This document shows positions 1-7,052 of a stretch of 15,082 nucleotides of DNA, piece by piece (position 1 is the stretch's first letter; every line of letters begins with the position of its first letter). The notes under the pieces were generated by a model that saw nothing but the letters and a program-made list of their open reading frames with translations, did no database searches and was not told the origin of the DNA. This DNA is from Panacagrimonas sp. (GTDB lineage: Bacteria; Pseudomonadota; Gammaproteobacteria; Nevskiales; Nevskiaceae): the NCBI GenBank assembly GCA_021773655.1, contig JAJFJX010000301.1, forward strand, positions 1 to 15,082. Direction: 5' to 3'. The translations under genes were made by a program, and so were the position numbers.

Positions 1-906
<906 letters not shown>

Positions 907-980
907 GGCAAGTGACGGGCAGTTGTGGTTGTTCCCCGTCCATTCAAAGTTTTGAACAAGTAGTCATAAGCCCGTAGTCC

Positions 981-1016
981 ACAGGCCGGATTGAAGCGCA
1001 ATGACTCCCGGCCTGT
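981..1016. terminator. Inverted repeat between convergent glmS and the cyclase gene; possible bidirectional terminator
   Basis: ACAGGCCGG (981-989) and CCGGCCTGT (1008-1016) form a perfect 9-bp stem with an 18-nt loop, placed between two converging stop codons at 906 and 1023. There is no clear U-run on either side, so this is an inferred terminator or transcript-end stabiliser rather than a textbook intrinsic terminator. Confidence 0.4.
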
Positions 1017-1022
1017 CCTGAC

Positions 1023-2030
1023 TTACTGCCTCGCTTCGCCCTGTCCGGCTTTTGTCTTTCGTGCTTTCTTGACCTCGTACATTGCCCTGTCGGCCTGCTT
1101 GAGGGCCACGTCGAAGTTGCATTCGTCGGCGGACGCATCGATGGCGCCGACACTCGCACCGGGGTAGTCGAACGCGATCTGGTCGGTGGCGAATGCTCCT
1201 GAGGTGGCTTCGGCCAGGCGGTTTTGGAGCTGTTCTGCGGGGCCACCTTCTGCGAGCACGATGAACTCGTCGCCTCCGATCCGCGCCACGATATCGCCGC
1301 CACGTACGACGGACACCAGCTTGCGCGCGATGTGGACCAGGAAGCGGTCCCCCGCTTCATGTCCGTGCGTGTCGTTGATCTGTTTGAAACCATCCAGGTC
1401 TATGAAAGCAATGGCAATGCGCTGATTGTTCCGCTGGCACTGTGCCTTGAGGCGAGTCAGCCCGTGTTCCATGCCCCTGCGGTTCGCCAGCCCGGTCAGC
1501 TGGTCGCACAGGGTCTGTTCGGTGAGTGCAGCATTTTCGACCCGCATGCGCCGCAGCGCGATCTCGCGCTCCACCTGCAGGGAGAGCATGCCGGCGAATC
1601 GCGCCAGGATGTCGAGCGTGTCCGGCTTTAGCGGCACGCTATCTGCGCCGGCGGCGCACAGCGTGCCGAACACTTGGCCGTCGATCCGCAGCACCGGCTG
1701 GCTGAGATAGGTTCGGATGCCCAGAGCCCGCGCGGCTTCGGAGTCTCCCCAGCAGGTCGAGACGTTATCGGTATAGGGGCGTCCTTCTTCCATGGCGCGC
1801 TTGCACAGGGTGTCGCCCCAGGGGACTTCCAGACCTTCCGGAATAATCATCTGCGCGGAGTTGCGCGAGTACAGAATTCTCTGGAGACCGGCGGAGCGAT
1901 CAATCGTCGTCAGGTAAGTGGATTCCAGTCCGGTCAGCGACTCCAGGAACTCGAGCATCGGCCTGGTGAGCTGCTCGAGGTCGTCCACGTCAGAAACCTG
2001 GTTGATGAAGCTTGTAAGTGTTGTATCCAT
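1023..2030 (-). CDS. GAF-GGDEF diguanylate cyclase
   Basis: A predicted cytoplasmic diguanylate cyclase of 335 residues, which would make c-di-GMP from two GTP. Residues of about 20-155 look like a GAF sensor domain, followed by a short linker helix (about 155-172) and a GGDEF domain (about 174-325). The GGDEF domain shows DQLTGLANRRG (176-186), FIDLDGFKQINDTHGHEAGD (209-228) and an intact catalytic loop GGDEF at 252-256. An RxxD inhibitory I-site (RGGD, 243-246) sits exactly five residues upstream, so product inhibition is expected. No signal peptide or membrane segment is seen. The ATG at 2028-2030 has no good Shine-Dalgarno, but the GAF domain starts soon after and no better start is evident. 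The gene is monocistronic and convergent with glmS. The GAF ligand is unknown. The class is secure; the cellular output is not inferable. Confidence 0.92.
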   Translation of the reverse strand: MDTTLTSFINQVSDVDDLEQLTRPMLEFLESLTGLESTYLTTIDRSAGLQRILYSRNSAQMIIPEGLEVPWGDTLCKRAMEEGRPYTDNVSTCWGDSEAARALGIRTYLSQPVLRIDGQVFGTLCAAGADSVPLKPDTLDILARFAGMLSLQVEREIALRRMRVENAALTEQTLCDQLTGLANRRGMEHGLTRLKAQCQRNNQRIAIAFIDLDGFKQINDTHGHEAGDRFLVHIARKLVSVVRGGDIVARIGGDEFIVLAEGGPAEQLQNRLAEATSGAFATDQIAFDYPGASVGAIDASADECNFDVALKQADRAMYEVKKARKTKAGQGEARQ

Positions 2031-2066
2031 CGGCCCGAAACCAAACTTCTGTTGAGTGGGATCGCA

Positions 2067-2089
2067 GCACGCGGAGGCTGACCGCGTGC
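2067..2089 (-). promoter_or_regulatory. Hairpin in the 5' leader of the cyclase gene
   Basis: GCACGCGG (2067-2074) and CCGCGTGC (2082-2089) form a perfect 8-bp stem with a 7-nt loop. It starts 36 nt upstream of the cyclase ATG on the minus strand and would lie in the mRNA leader if transcription begins upstream of it. It could equally be an operator palindrome or chance in GC-rich DNA. No T-run follows it on either strand. Confidence 0.35.
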
Positions 2090-2299
2090 CCGGGCGAGCG
2101 CTTTTCGACGCAACCCGGTTATGACGATATCTAAGCTAAGGCTGATGGACTGCGGCCATCGATGGCGCGGCGACCAGCGATTGAATCGGGAGGATGGCCG
2201 GCTTGGAGCGCACAGCGGTGCGCCTGGATCGCGCTTGGCGACAGGACGCGGCCGGCCGGTTTTTCGGTCGATGCCGGCCACCTGCAAGCAGAAACAGAG

Positions 2300-2407
2300 C
2301 CCGTTCTCGCAAGAAGAATTGAGCACCTCGCTCACCAATTCGATACTCGACTTCGCGAGTCGCTCGGATTCAAGTGCCCGGTCGAGTTGCTTTCTCCCGA
2401 CGCATTC
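2300..2407 (+). pseudogene. Possible C-terminal remnant of an IS30-like transposase
   Basis: In the frame of base 2162, the stretch 2318-2407 translates to about 30 residues including LRESLGFKCPVELLSPDAF. This resembles the end of IS30-family DDE transposases, where an asparagine/arginine-rich segment is followed by a 'LGF/Y-x-x-P-x-E' motif shortly before the C-terminus. Nothing upstream in any frame shows the catalytic DDE core, and the frame continues past the motif without the usual end, so any element is a decayed fragment. No flanking terminal inverted repeats or target duplication were recognised. The match is from memory of family consensus, so chance similarity is possible. Confidence 0.38.
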
Positions 2408-2744
2408 GCCAGCAAACCATGGCGTGACGGCCGGCCTTGCCGGCGGATTCCGGGAACGCCAGTGGCGCACAGGATTGATGGGACTCAGGGCAACGGCGCA
2501 AGTCGGTCGGGGCGAACGAGCGCCTGGGCCACTCGGGTACAATGGCGTGCTGGACCGCGCCGCGCGGCCGGGATGGACTGGATCGCGCCATTCTGCAGCG
2601 GATTTGAACGGCACTGCGAGCCAGGCCAATGTCCTGCCGCGCCGGCTGCGGCTGACGACTCCCCGAGGGCGATTCGGCGGTGCCACCGATCCGCCCATCC
2701 TCGTTTCAAAAATTCATTCGCTCACCTCATTCGAGTTCCCGTAC

Positions 2745-3497
2745 ATGACCAACACGATTCAGGCCCTGTCCCGCGAGGTTCACGGCAACAAGCGCTGGAA
2801 GCGCAGCACCAATCTTAGTTTTGCCGCCAAGTCCAATGCGGTGGGCCTGCTGGCCGACGAATTGCCGCGGGCGGCGATGGTGCTGCCGCTGGCTTTCATG
2901 CAGCGCGGCGAGTCCTTCGTGCCGACCGCGGTGCTGGGACTGGCGCCCAACGAGAACCTGCTCATGGACAAGGACGGCAAATGGATCGGCCGCTACACGC
3001 CGGCCACTCTGCGTTCCTATCCGTTCCTGCTGGCGCGTCCGGCTGGGGAGGAAGATCCCGCCAAGCGCGTGCTGTGCGTGCAGTCGCAGAACGACGTGAT
3101 TGTCGACGGGGACGAAGGCAGCCCGATCTTCGACGAACAGGGTGAGCCTTCGCCCGAGATCAGGAAGATGCTCGATTTCCTGCTGCAGATGGAGCAGAGC
3201 AACGCCAAGACCGAGCGAGCTGTGGCGGCGCTGGCCGCGTCGGGCGTGATCGTGCCCTGGAAGCTGGCACTGCAGGCCGGTGACCGGAAGCAGACCCTGG
3301 AGGGCCTGTTCCACGTCGACGAAAAGGCGCTCAACGAACTGGCCGACGAGGCTTACCTGAAGTTGCGCAAGGCTGGCGCCGTGGCGCTGGCGCACCTGAT
3401 GCTGCTGTCCGAGCAGAACCTGCCGGCGCTGGTGGAACTGGCCCGTCACAGGCGCCGCGCCGCGGCCAAGGCGGCCGAAACCGCCACACAGCACTGA
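2745..3497 (+). CDS. SapC family protein
   Basis: A 250-residue protein matching the SapC family (named after an S-layer-associated gene of Campylobacter). The molecular function of proteobacterial members is not established. Family features visible are the N-terminal LSREVHGNKRW, then SFAAKSNAVGLLADELPRAA, VLGLAPNENLLMDKDGKW, GRYTPATLRSYPFLLA and the mid-protein VDGDEGSPIFDEQGEPS. A helical C-terminal half ends in an Arg/Ala-rich tail. There is no signal peptide or membrane segment, so it is probably cytoplasmic. The ATG at 2745 is chosen because family similarity begins there (MTNTIQALSRE) and the upstream in-frame extension to 2121 is not protein-like. No clear ribosome binding site precedes it. 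It stands alone, whereas many relatives lie beside tryptophan-halogenase-like and TonB-receptor genes; none is present here. Confidence 0.88.
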   Translation: MTNTIQALSREVHGNKRWKRSTNLSFAAKSNAVGLLADELPRAAMVLPLAFMQRGESFVPTAVLGLAPNENLLMDKDGKWIGRYTPATLRSYPFLLARPAGEEDPAKRVLCVQSQNDVIVDGDEGSPIFDEQGEPSPEIRKMLDFLLQMEQSNAKTERAVAALAASGVIVPWKLALQAGDRKQTLEGLFHVDEKALNELADEAYLKLRKAGAVALAHLMLLSEQNLPALVELARHRRRAAAKAAETATQH

Positions 3498-3503
3498 CGT
3501 CTG

Positions 3504-3542
3504 CGGCCCGGCGGCGAGCGGGCCGGGGCAAGCACCCGGCCC
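3504..3542 (+). terminator. Overlapping, mutually exclusive hairpins after sapC
   Basis: CGGCCCG (3504-3510) pairs perfectly with CGGGCCG (3519-3525). GGGCCGGG (3520-3527) pairs perfectly with CCCGGCCC (3535-3542). The two stems share 3520-3525, so only one can form at a time. They start 7 nt after the sapC stop, which suggests a role in transcript ending or stability. There is no U-run, so intrinsic termination is not certain. Confidence 0.4.
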
Positions 3543-3830
3543 GCCTGGCTCGGCTTGTGTTCAGGAAGTGGCGTGTAGCCTGACGCGGTATGGGTTCAAG
3601 CGGGCCACGGGCTGCATGAGCAGGCAGGGCGCACCGCCTTCGGGGAACAACCCGTTTCTGCGGTCGTCGATGCCCTGTCATCTGAACTGTGGCACGGTTT
3701 GGGCTTGTTGCAGATGTCGCCGGGGCGGTCCGCTGCGTGAGCTTGCACACCGCAGCGGGTCGCCAGGGCGCCAGCGGTCCAGAACAGAAATGGTTGTATC
3801 AAGGTGCGGTAATCCCGCGAATTTGCAGGC

Positions 3831-3881
3831 TATACTGGATGCTGCGGCTAAACCGACAGATTCAGGTTCCAAACCAAGAGG
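3831..3881 (+). promoter_or_regulatory. Putative -10 box and ribosome binding site of the OmpA gene
   Basis: TATACT at 3831-3836 is one mismatch from the sigma70 -10 consensus and lies about 55 nt before the ATG at 3892. No good -35 hexamer is seen at 16-18 nt spacing, so the promoter is tentative. AGAGG at 3877-3881 is a suitable Shine-Dalgarno 10 nt before the start and supports that start over upstream in-frame ATGs. Confidence 0.35.
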
Positions 3882-3891
3882 CCAAGACATC

Positions 3892-4962
3892 ATGAAGAAG
3901 ATTTGGGGAGTGGTTGCGGTGGCGGCGTCGGCCGCACTGGCGGCTCCAGTCGTTCAGGGATACGAGACGCGACCCTATGTGTCCGTCAACGGAGGCATCG
4001 CGATTGCCGATTCGGCGCGCGATTCGGACGACGGGGTCCACTTCAACGTGCAGGTCGGCCAGCGACTCGGCCGCTACCTGGGCCTGGAGTTTGGCGGGTT
4101 CGGCACTGATTTCGACTCCGATATCAATGGTTACGAGGATCTGGGCGCGCGCCTGGAGGCGCTGGTCTACCTCAATGATCACCCGACCTGGAGTCCGTAC
4201 ATCGCCACCGGTTTCGGTGCCATCAACACGGAGAACACGGTCACCGGTGACGAATCAGAAGACGGTTTCGTCAACGCCGGTCTGGGCTTCATCCGCTACG
4301 GGCGCCTGTTCGACTCCTTCACCGTGGGCCTGCGGGGTGATTACCGTTACCGGCACACCGTTGACCTGAGCCCCGAGGATTTCGGCGACCACATCGTCAC
4401 CGTTGGTCTGGTGCTGCCCTTCGGTTCCGCGCGTGCGGTGCAAGCGCCGGTGGTGGCACCCGAGCCGGTCGCGCAGGTGTTGGATACCGATGGCGACGGC
4501 GTGCCGGATGACAAGGACAACTGCCCGAGCACTCCGGCCGGGACGCAGGTCGACGAAAACGGCTGCCCGCTGCCCGACAAGCCGGCCGCGCTGGCTGCCG
4601 AGCGCCAGTTCGAGCACGTGCTGTTCCCCTATGATCGTGCCGAGCTCACCGCCCGTGCGCGCCAGATCCTGGATGCGGCCACACCGGTCATCAATCAGCT
4701 GATCGAGCGGTATCCGAACCTGGAAGTGGATGTCTCCGGACACACCGACAGTCGCGGCACCGATGCCTACAACCAGGCGCTGTCCGAGCGCCGCGCCTTG
4801 GCGGTCAAGGAGTATCTGGTACGCAAGGGCATCGCCGCTTCGCGCGTCTCGGCCAACTCCTACGGCGAGACCCGTCCGGTCGCGACCAACGAGACCGACG
4901 CCGGTCGTGCCCAGAACCGCCGTGCGGAAGTCCGTACGCGGGACCGCGCACCGGGCAACTGA
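3892..4962 (+). CDS. OmpA family outer-membrane protein with beta-barrel, thrombospondin type-3 linker and peptidoglycan-binding domain
   Basis: A 356-residue structural outer-membrane protein that would tether the outer membrane to peptidoglycan. Residues 1 to about 23 form a signal peptide (lysines at 2-3, then an Ala/Val core). Residues of about 25-178 alternate polar and aromatic residues as in a small OmpA-like beta-barrel that ends in GLVLPFG. A short Pro/Val linker leads into a calcium-binding thrombospondin type-3-like repeat (DTDGDGVPDDKDN, 198-210; the repeat ends with CP at 225-226). The OmpA C-terminal domain spans about 238-350 and carries GHTDSRGTDAYN (283-294), LSERRA and the closing QNRRAEV, which contain the usual diaminopimelate-contacting Asp and Arg. 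The ATG at 3892 begins the signal peptide and has a ribosome binding site; an upstream in-frame extension to 3568 is rejected. It is monocistronic, followed by a strong terminator. Family assignment is secure; a specific name such as OprF would be a guess. Confidence 0.93.
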   Translation: MKKIWGVVAVAASAALAAPVVQGYETRPYVSVNGGIAIADSARDSDDGVHFNVQVGQRLGRYLGLEFGGFGTDFDSDINGYEDLGARLEALVYLNDHPTWSPYIATGFGAINTENTVTGDESEDGFVNAGLGFIRYGRLFDSFTVGLRGDYRYRHTVDLSPEDFGDHIVTVGLVLPFGSARAVQAPVVAPEPVAQVLDTDGDGVPDDKDNCPSTPAGTQVDENGCPLPDKPAALAAERQFEHVLFPYDRAELTARARQILDAATPVINQLIERYPNLEVDVSGHTDSRGTDAYNQALSERRALAVKEYLVRKGIAASRVSANSYGETRPVATNETDAGRAQNRRAEVRTRDRAPGN

Positions 4963-5024
4963 GGGGTTCACGACCGCGGTTGAGTGGATTGATCAGCGCC
5001 GCCACGCGCGGCATGCAGCAATAG

Positions 5025-5064
5025 ACCCCGGGGGTTCTGCCATCAGGCAGGCCCCCGGGGTTTT
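5025..5064 (+). terminator. Strong rho-independent terminator after the OmpA gene
   Basis: ACCCCGGGGG (5025-5034) pairs with CCCCCGGGGT (5052-5061). Inside it CTGCC (5037-5041) pairs with GGCAG (5046-5050) around an ATCA loop, giving about 15 bp in total, followed by TTTT (5061-5064). It lies 62 nt after the OmpA stop and should isolate that gene from the transporter operon. Confidence 0.9.
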
Positions 5065-5114
5065 GCGTTTCGGGCGTGCATTTTTCCCGTTTCCCGAACG
5101 CCGGTTGGTTATTG

Positions 5115-5164
5115 CCCGCCATTCCAGGGCGCCAGTCCCCTGTCGCCCGTCTTTCAGGGGCGCC
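5115..5164 (+). repeat. Short tandem partial copy at the left edge of the repeat array
   Basis: GCCCGCCATTCCAGGGCGCC (from about 5114) is repeated in diverged form as GCCCGTCTTTCAGGGGCGCC (5145-5164), about 31 nt apart. The second copy is also the left end of repeat copy A, so the left end of the element appears partly duplicated. Confidence 0.55.
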
Positions 5165-5274
5165 GCGGGCGAATCCGGGATCCAGTGGCGCGGTGGGAAA
5201 GTTATTCAATGTTGGAGACCTGACCGGACCCCTGGCCTGGATTCCGGCTCGGCCTGCGGCCGTCCGGAATGACG
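5143..5274 (+). repeat. Dispersed repeat copy A (about 132 bp, fold-back ends)
   Basis: The left arm 5143-5185 ends in GGGATCCAG. The right arm 5236-5274 runs from CCTGGATTCCGGCTCGGCC to CGTCCGGAATGACG. The two arms are imperfect inverted copies of each other that meet at ATCCAG/CTGGAT, and a diverged spacer separates them. The right-arm style, 'GGATTCC...GGAATGACG', is that of the fold-back intergenic repeats common in xanthomonad-like and other proteobacterial genomes. It is non-coding and lies between the OmpA terminator and the transporter operon. Confidence 0.7.
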
Positions 5275-5287
5275 TAGTGGGGGCATG

Positions 5288-5320
5288 GGCGGCCGTCCGT
5301 TATGACGTTGGGGTGATTCC
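5288..5320 (+). repeat. Partial extra copy of the repeat right end
   Basis: GGCGGCCGTCCGTTATGACG, followed by TTGGGG, echoes the right end of copy A (GCGGCCGTCCGGAATGACG then TAGTGGGG) about 34 nt downstream. The left arm is missing. It indicates local duplication or decay of the repeat. Confidence 0.5.
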
Positions 5321-5334
5321 TGGTGTCGTCTCTA

Positions 5335-5470
5335 TCGCCCGTCTTTCAGGGGCGCCGCGGGCGTATCCGGGATCCAGCAGCGAGGGTGGCGAATGTTTCC
5401 GGTGTCGGTGTGCCGACCGGAGCTCGGGACCGGATTCCGGCTCGGCCTGCGGCGGTCCTGGAAGTCCGGA
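5335..5470 (+). repeat. Dispersed repeat copy B (about 136 bp)
   Basis: The left arm 5335-5377 is identical to the left arm of copy A except at one base (GCGTATCC versus GCGAATCC). The right arm 5431-5470 begins GGATTCCGGCTCGGCCTGCG and then diverges (GGTCCTGGAAGTCCGG). The spacer is similar but diverged, sharing segments such as GACCGGA, so the two copies are full-length direct repeats rather than two arm fragments. From its end to the next start codon (5471-5582) no further feature was recognised; the transporter operon promoter should lie there, but no convincing -35/-10 pair was found. Confidence 0.7.
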
Positions 5471-5582
5471 CCGGGAAACGTGGCGCGCGGTAGCTCAGGT
5501 TGCTGCAAAGATGTGTAACGAATCCCCTCATGCCCGAACGAACCGGCTACAACGTCGGTCCACGAGCCGTTCAATACAGGCG

Positions 5583-7052
5583 ATGGATACCGACGTGCAC
5601 AGACCGTTGCAGTGGCTCTGGTGGTTGTTGGCGGCGATGCCGGTGACCGTGACGGCGATGGACCTGCGGGATCCATTCGGTGATCTGGCGGCGATCCCGT
5701 CGCTGCAGGAAACCGGTCGGCCGTGTCCGGAGACGCTGCCTTCCCGACCGCTGCATCTGGCCGACGTGGTCGATACCGCCCTGTGCCGAAATCCTCAGAC
5801 CGCGCTGAGCTGGGCGGCCGCACGCACCCGCGCAGCGGCGGTGGGAAGTGCGCGGTCGGCCTATCTGCCCGATCTGTCGGCATCCGGCTCGATCACCGAG
5901 GATCTTGGCGGCGACAGCACCTCGACCTTCGGCGCCGGCAGCGTCGGCGGCGGCGGGTTTACCTCCAGCAGTTCGTCGAACGACACCACGCGCGCTTCGG
6001 CGTCGATCACGCTGAGTTACCTGCTGTTCGATTTCGGTGCGAGGGGCGCCGCGCTGGATGCTGCGCGTGCCCTGCTCGATGCTGCACGTCATACCCGCAA
6101 CGCGACTTTGCAGCGGGTCTATCTGGATGCGGTGACCCGCTACTACGACTGGGTCGCTGCCGCCGGCAGCGTGGATGCGGCGACCGAGGCCGAGCGGGCC
6201 GCCCGGTCCAGCCTGGAAGCGGCCAGTGCGCGCGAGCAGATCGGCACCGCGACACGCGCGGACCGGCTGCAGGCGCAGACCGCGCTGGCGCAGGCCGAGC
6301 TGACGCGGGTGCGGGCCCGGGGCGCACTGCGCACCGCCCTGGGCAGCCTGGCAAACGTCATGGGCCTGCCCGCCCAGCAGGGTTTCGAGCTGGCACCTGC
6401 ACCGGAAGTGGGTCCGCAGGAGGACTTCATCGAGCAGCTGGACGGCCTGGTGGATCGCGCCGCGCAGGCACGTCCGGACCTGGCAGCCGCCACGGCCAGC
6501 CTGCAGGCCGCCGAGCGTGACGTGGACGCGGCGCGGGCACAGGGCCGGCCGCGGCTTTCGGCACAGGCCTCGCAGAGTTATTCCTGGCGTGGCGACCGCG
6601 AAGCCGACAGCGCCTCGGTGGGGTTGTCGGTGTCGATTCCGGTATTCACCGGGTATGCCGATACCTATCGTGTGCGCTCGGCCGAGGCGCAACTCGAATC
6701 CAGCAAGGCCGAACTTCAGCGCCTGAGCAACCAGGTCAGCCTGGAGGTCTATCAGGCGCACAGCGAGCTGCAGACCCAGACGCAGTCGGTGTTCACGGCG
6801 CGCGCGCTGGTGCAGGCGGCGCAGGAATCCGAGTCGGTGGCGCGCGGCCGTTACGAAGCGGGCGTCGGCACCATCCTGGATCTGCTCGACGCGCAGAGCA
6901 GCGCGGCCGATGCCCGTCGCCAGCTGCTGCAGTCCCGCACCGACTGGGCGTCTGCCCGCACGCGGCTGGCGCAGGCCGTGGGCACCCTGGATGCCGGCGC
7001 CGAGCCAGGCGGTTTCACCGTCGGCCAGGCGCGTGATGGAGCGCAGCCATGA
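5583..7052 (+). CDS. TolC family outer-membrane channel protein
   Basis: A 489-residue outer-membrane factor that would form the trimeric exit duct of a tripartite efflux or type I secretion machine. Residues 1 to about 25 form a signal peptide (LQWLWWLLAAMPVTVTA) with a probable cut after TVTA. Two OEP repeats follow: about 60-270 (HLADVVDTALCRNPQTALSW, SAYLPDLSASGS, LLFDFGARGAALDAA) and about 290-475. The second repeat includes LSVSIPVFTGYADTYRVRSA and the signature GVGTILDLLDAQSSAADAR. Long alanine-rich stretches fit the coiled-coil tunnel. A Gly/Ser-rich segment at about 120-140 falls where TolC proteins have a variable surface loop. The ATG at 5583 is chosen because it begins the signal peptide; the frame is open back to 5076 through repeats, which is not coding. 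It is the first gene of the operon and overlaps the adaptor gene by 4 nt. Confidence 0.92.
   Translation: MDTDVHRPLQWLWWLLAAMPVTVTAMDLRDPFGDLAAIPSLQETGRPCPETLPSRPLHLADVVDTALCRNPQTALSWAAARTRAAAVGSARSAYLPDLSASGSITEDLGGDSTSTFGAGSVGGGGFTSSSSSNDTTRASASITLSYLLFDFGARGAALDAARALLDAARHTRNATLQRVYLDAVTRYYDWVAAAGSVDAATEAERAARSSLEAASAREQIGTATRADRLQAQTALAQAELTRVRARGALRTALGSLANVMGLPAQQGFELAPAPEVGPQEDFIEQLDGLVDRAAQARPDLAAATASLQAAERDVDAARAQGRPRLSAQASQSYSWRGDREADSASVGLSVSIPVFTGYADTYRVRSAEAQLESSKAELQRLSNQVSLEVYQAHSELQTQTQSVFTARALVQAAQESESVARGRYEAGVGTILDLLDAQSSAADARRQLLQSRTDWASARTRLAQAVGTLDAGAEPGGFTVGQARDGAQP

Larger units (their letters stand above)
2031..2744. other. Gene-poor intergenic region (714 nt) between the cyclase and sapC
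   Basis: No convincing intact gene is found here on either strand. It separates two divergently transcribed genes, so it should hold both promoters. Visible content is a hairpin near the cyclase start (2067-2089), a GGCCGGC/GCCGGCC inverted repeat at 2250-2279, and a short transposase-like fragment at about 2300-2407. A TACAAT hexamer at 2538-2543 resembles a -10 box but has no matching -35 box. Open frames crossing it, including one in frame with sapC, have low-complexity arginine- and glycine-rich translations typical of non-coding high-GC DNA. Confidence 0.6.
3498..3891. other. Intergenic region between sapC and the OmpA gene
   Basis: About 394 nt without a supportable gene. The first 45 nt carry overlapping inverted repeats (3504-3542). 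The middle shows no recognisable gene on either strand; a minus-strand open frame at 3331-3750 and plus-strand frames here have implausible Arg/Pro-rich translations. The last 60 nt contain a plausible -10 box and the ribosome binding site of the OmpA gene. Confidence 0.6.

Noticed and set aside
2121..2744. In-frame N-terminal extension of sapC
   Set aside because: The extension has low-complexity Arg/Gly-rich content, and SapC family similarity starts precisely at the ATG at 2745.
3568..3891. In-frame N-terminal extension of the OmpA gene
   Set aside because: It would bury the signal peptide inside the protein; the ATG at 3892 has a ribosome binding site and starts the signal sequence.
5076..5582. 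In-frame N-terminal extension of the TolC-like gene
   Set aside because: It translates the non-coding repeat array and would place the signal peptide internally.
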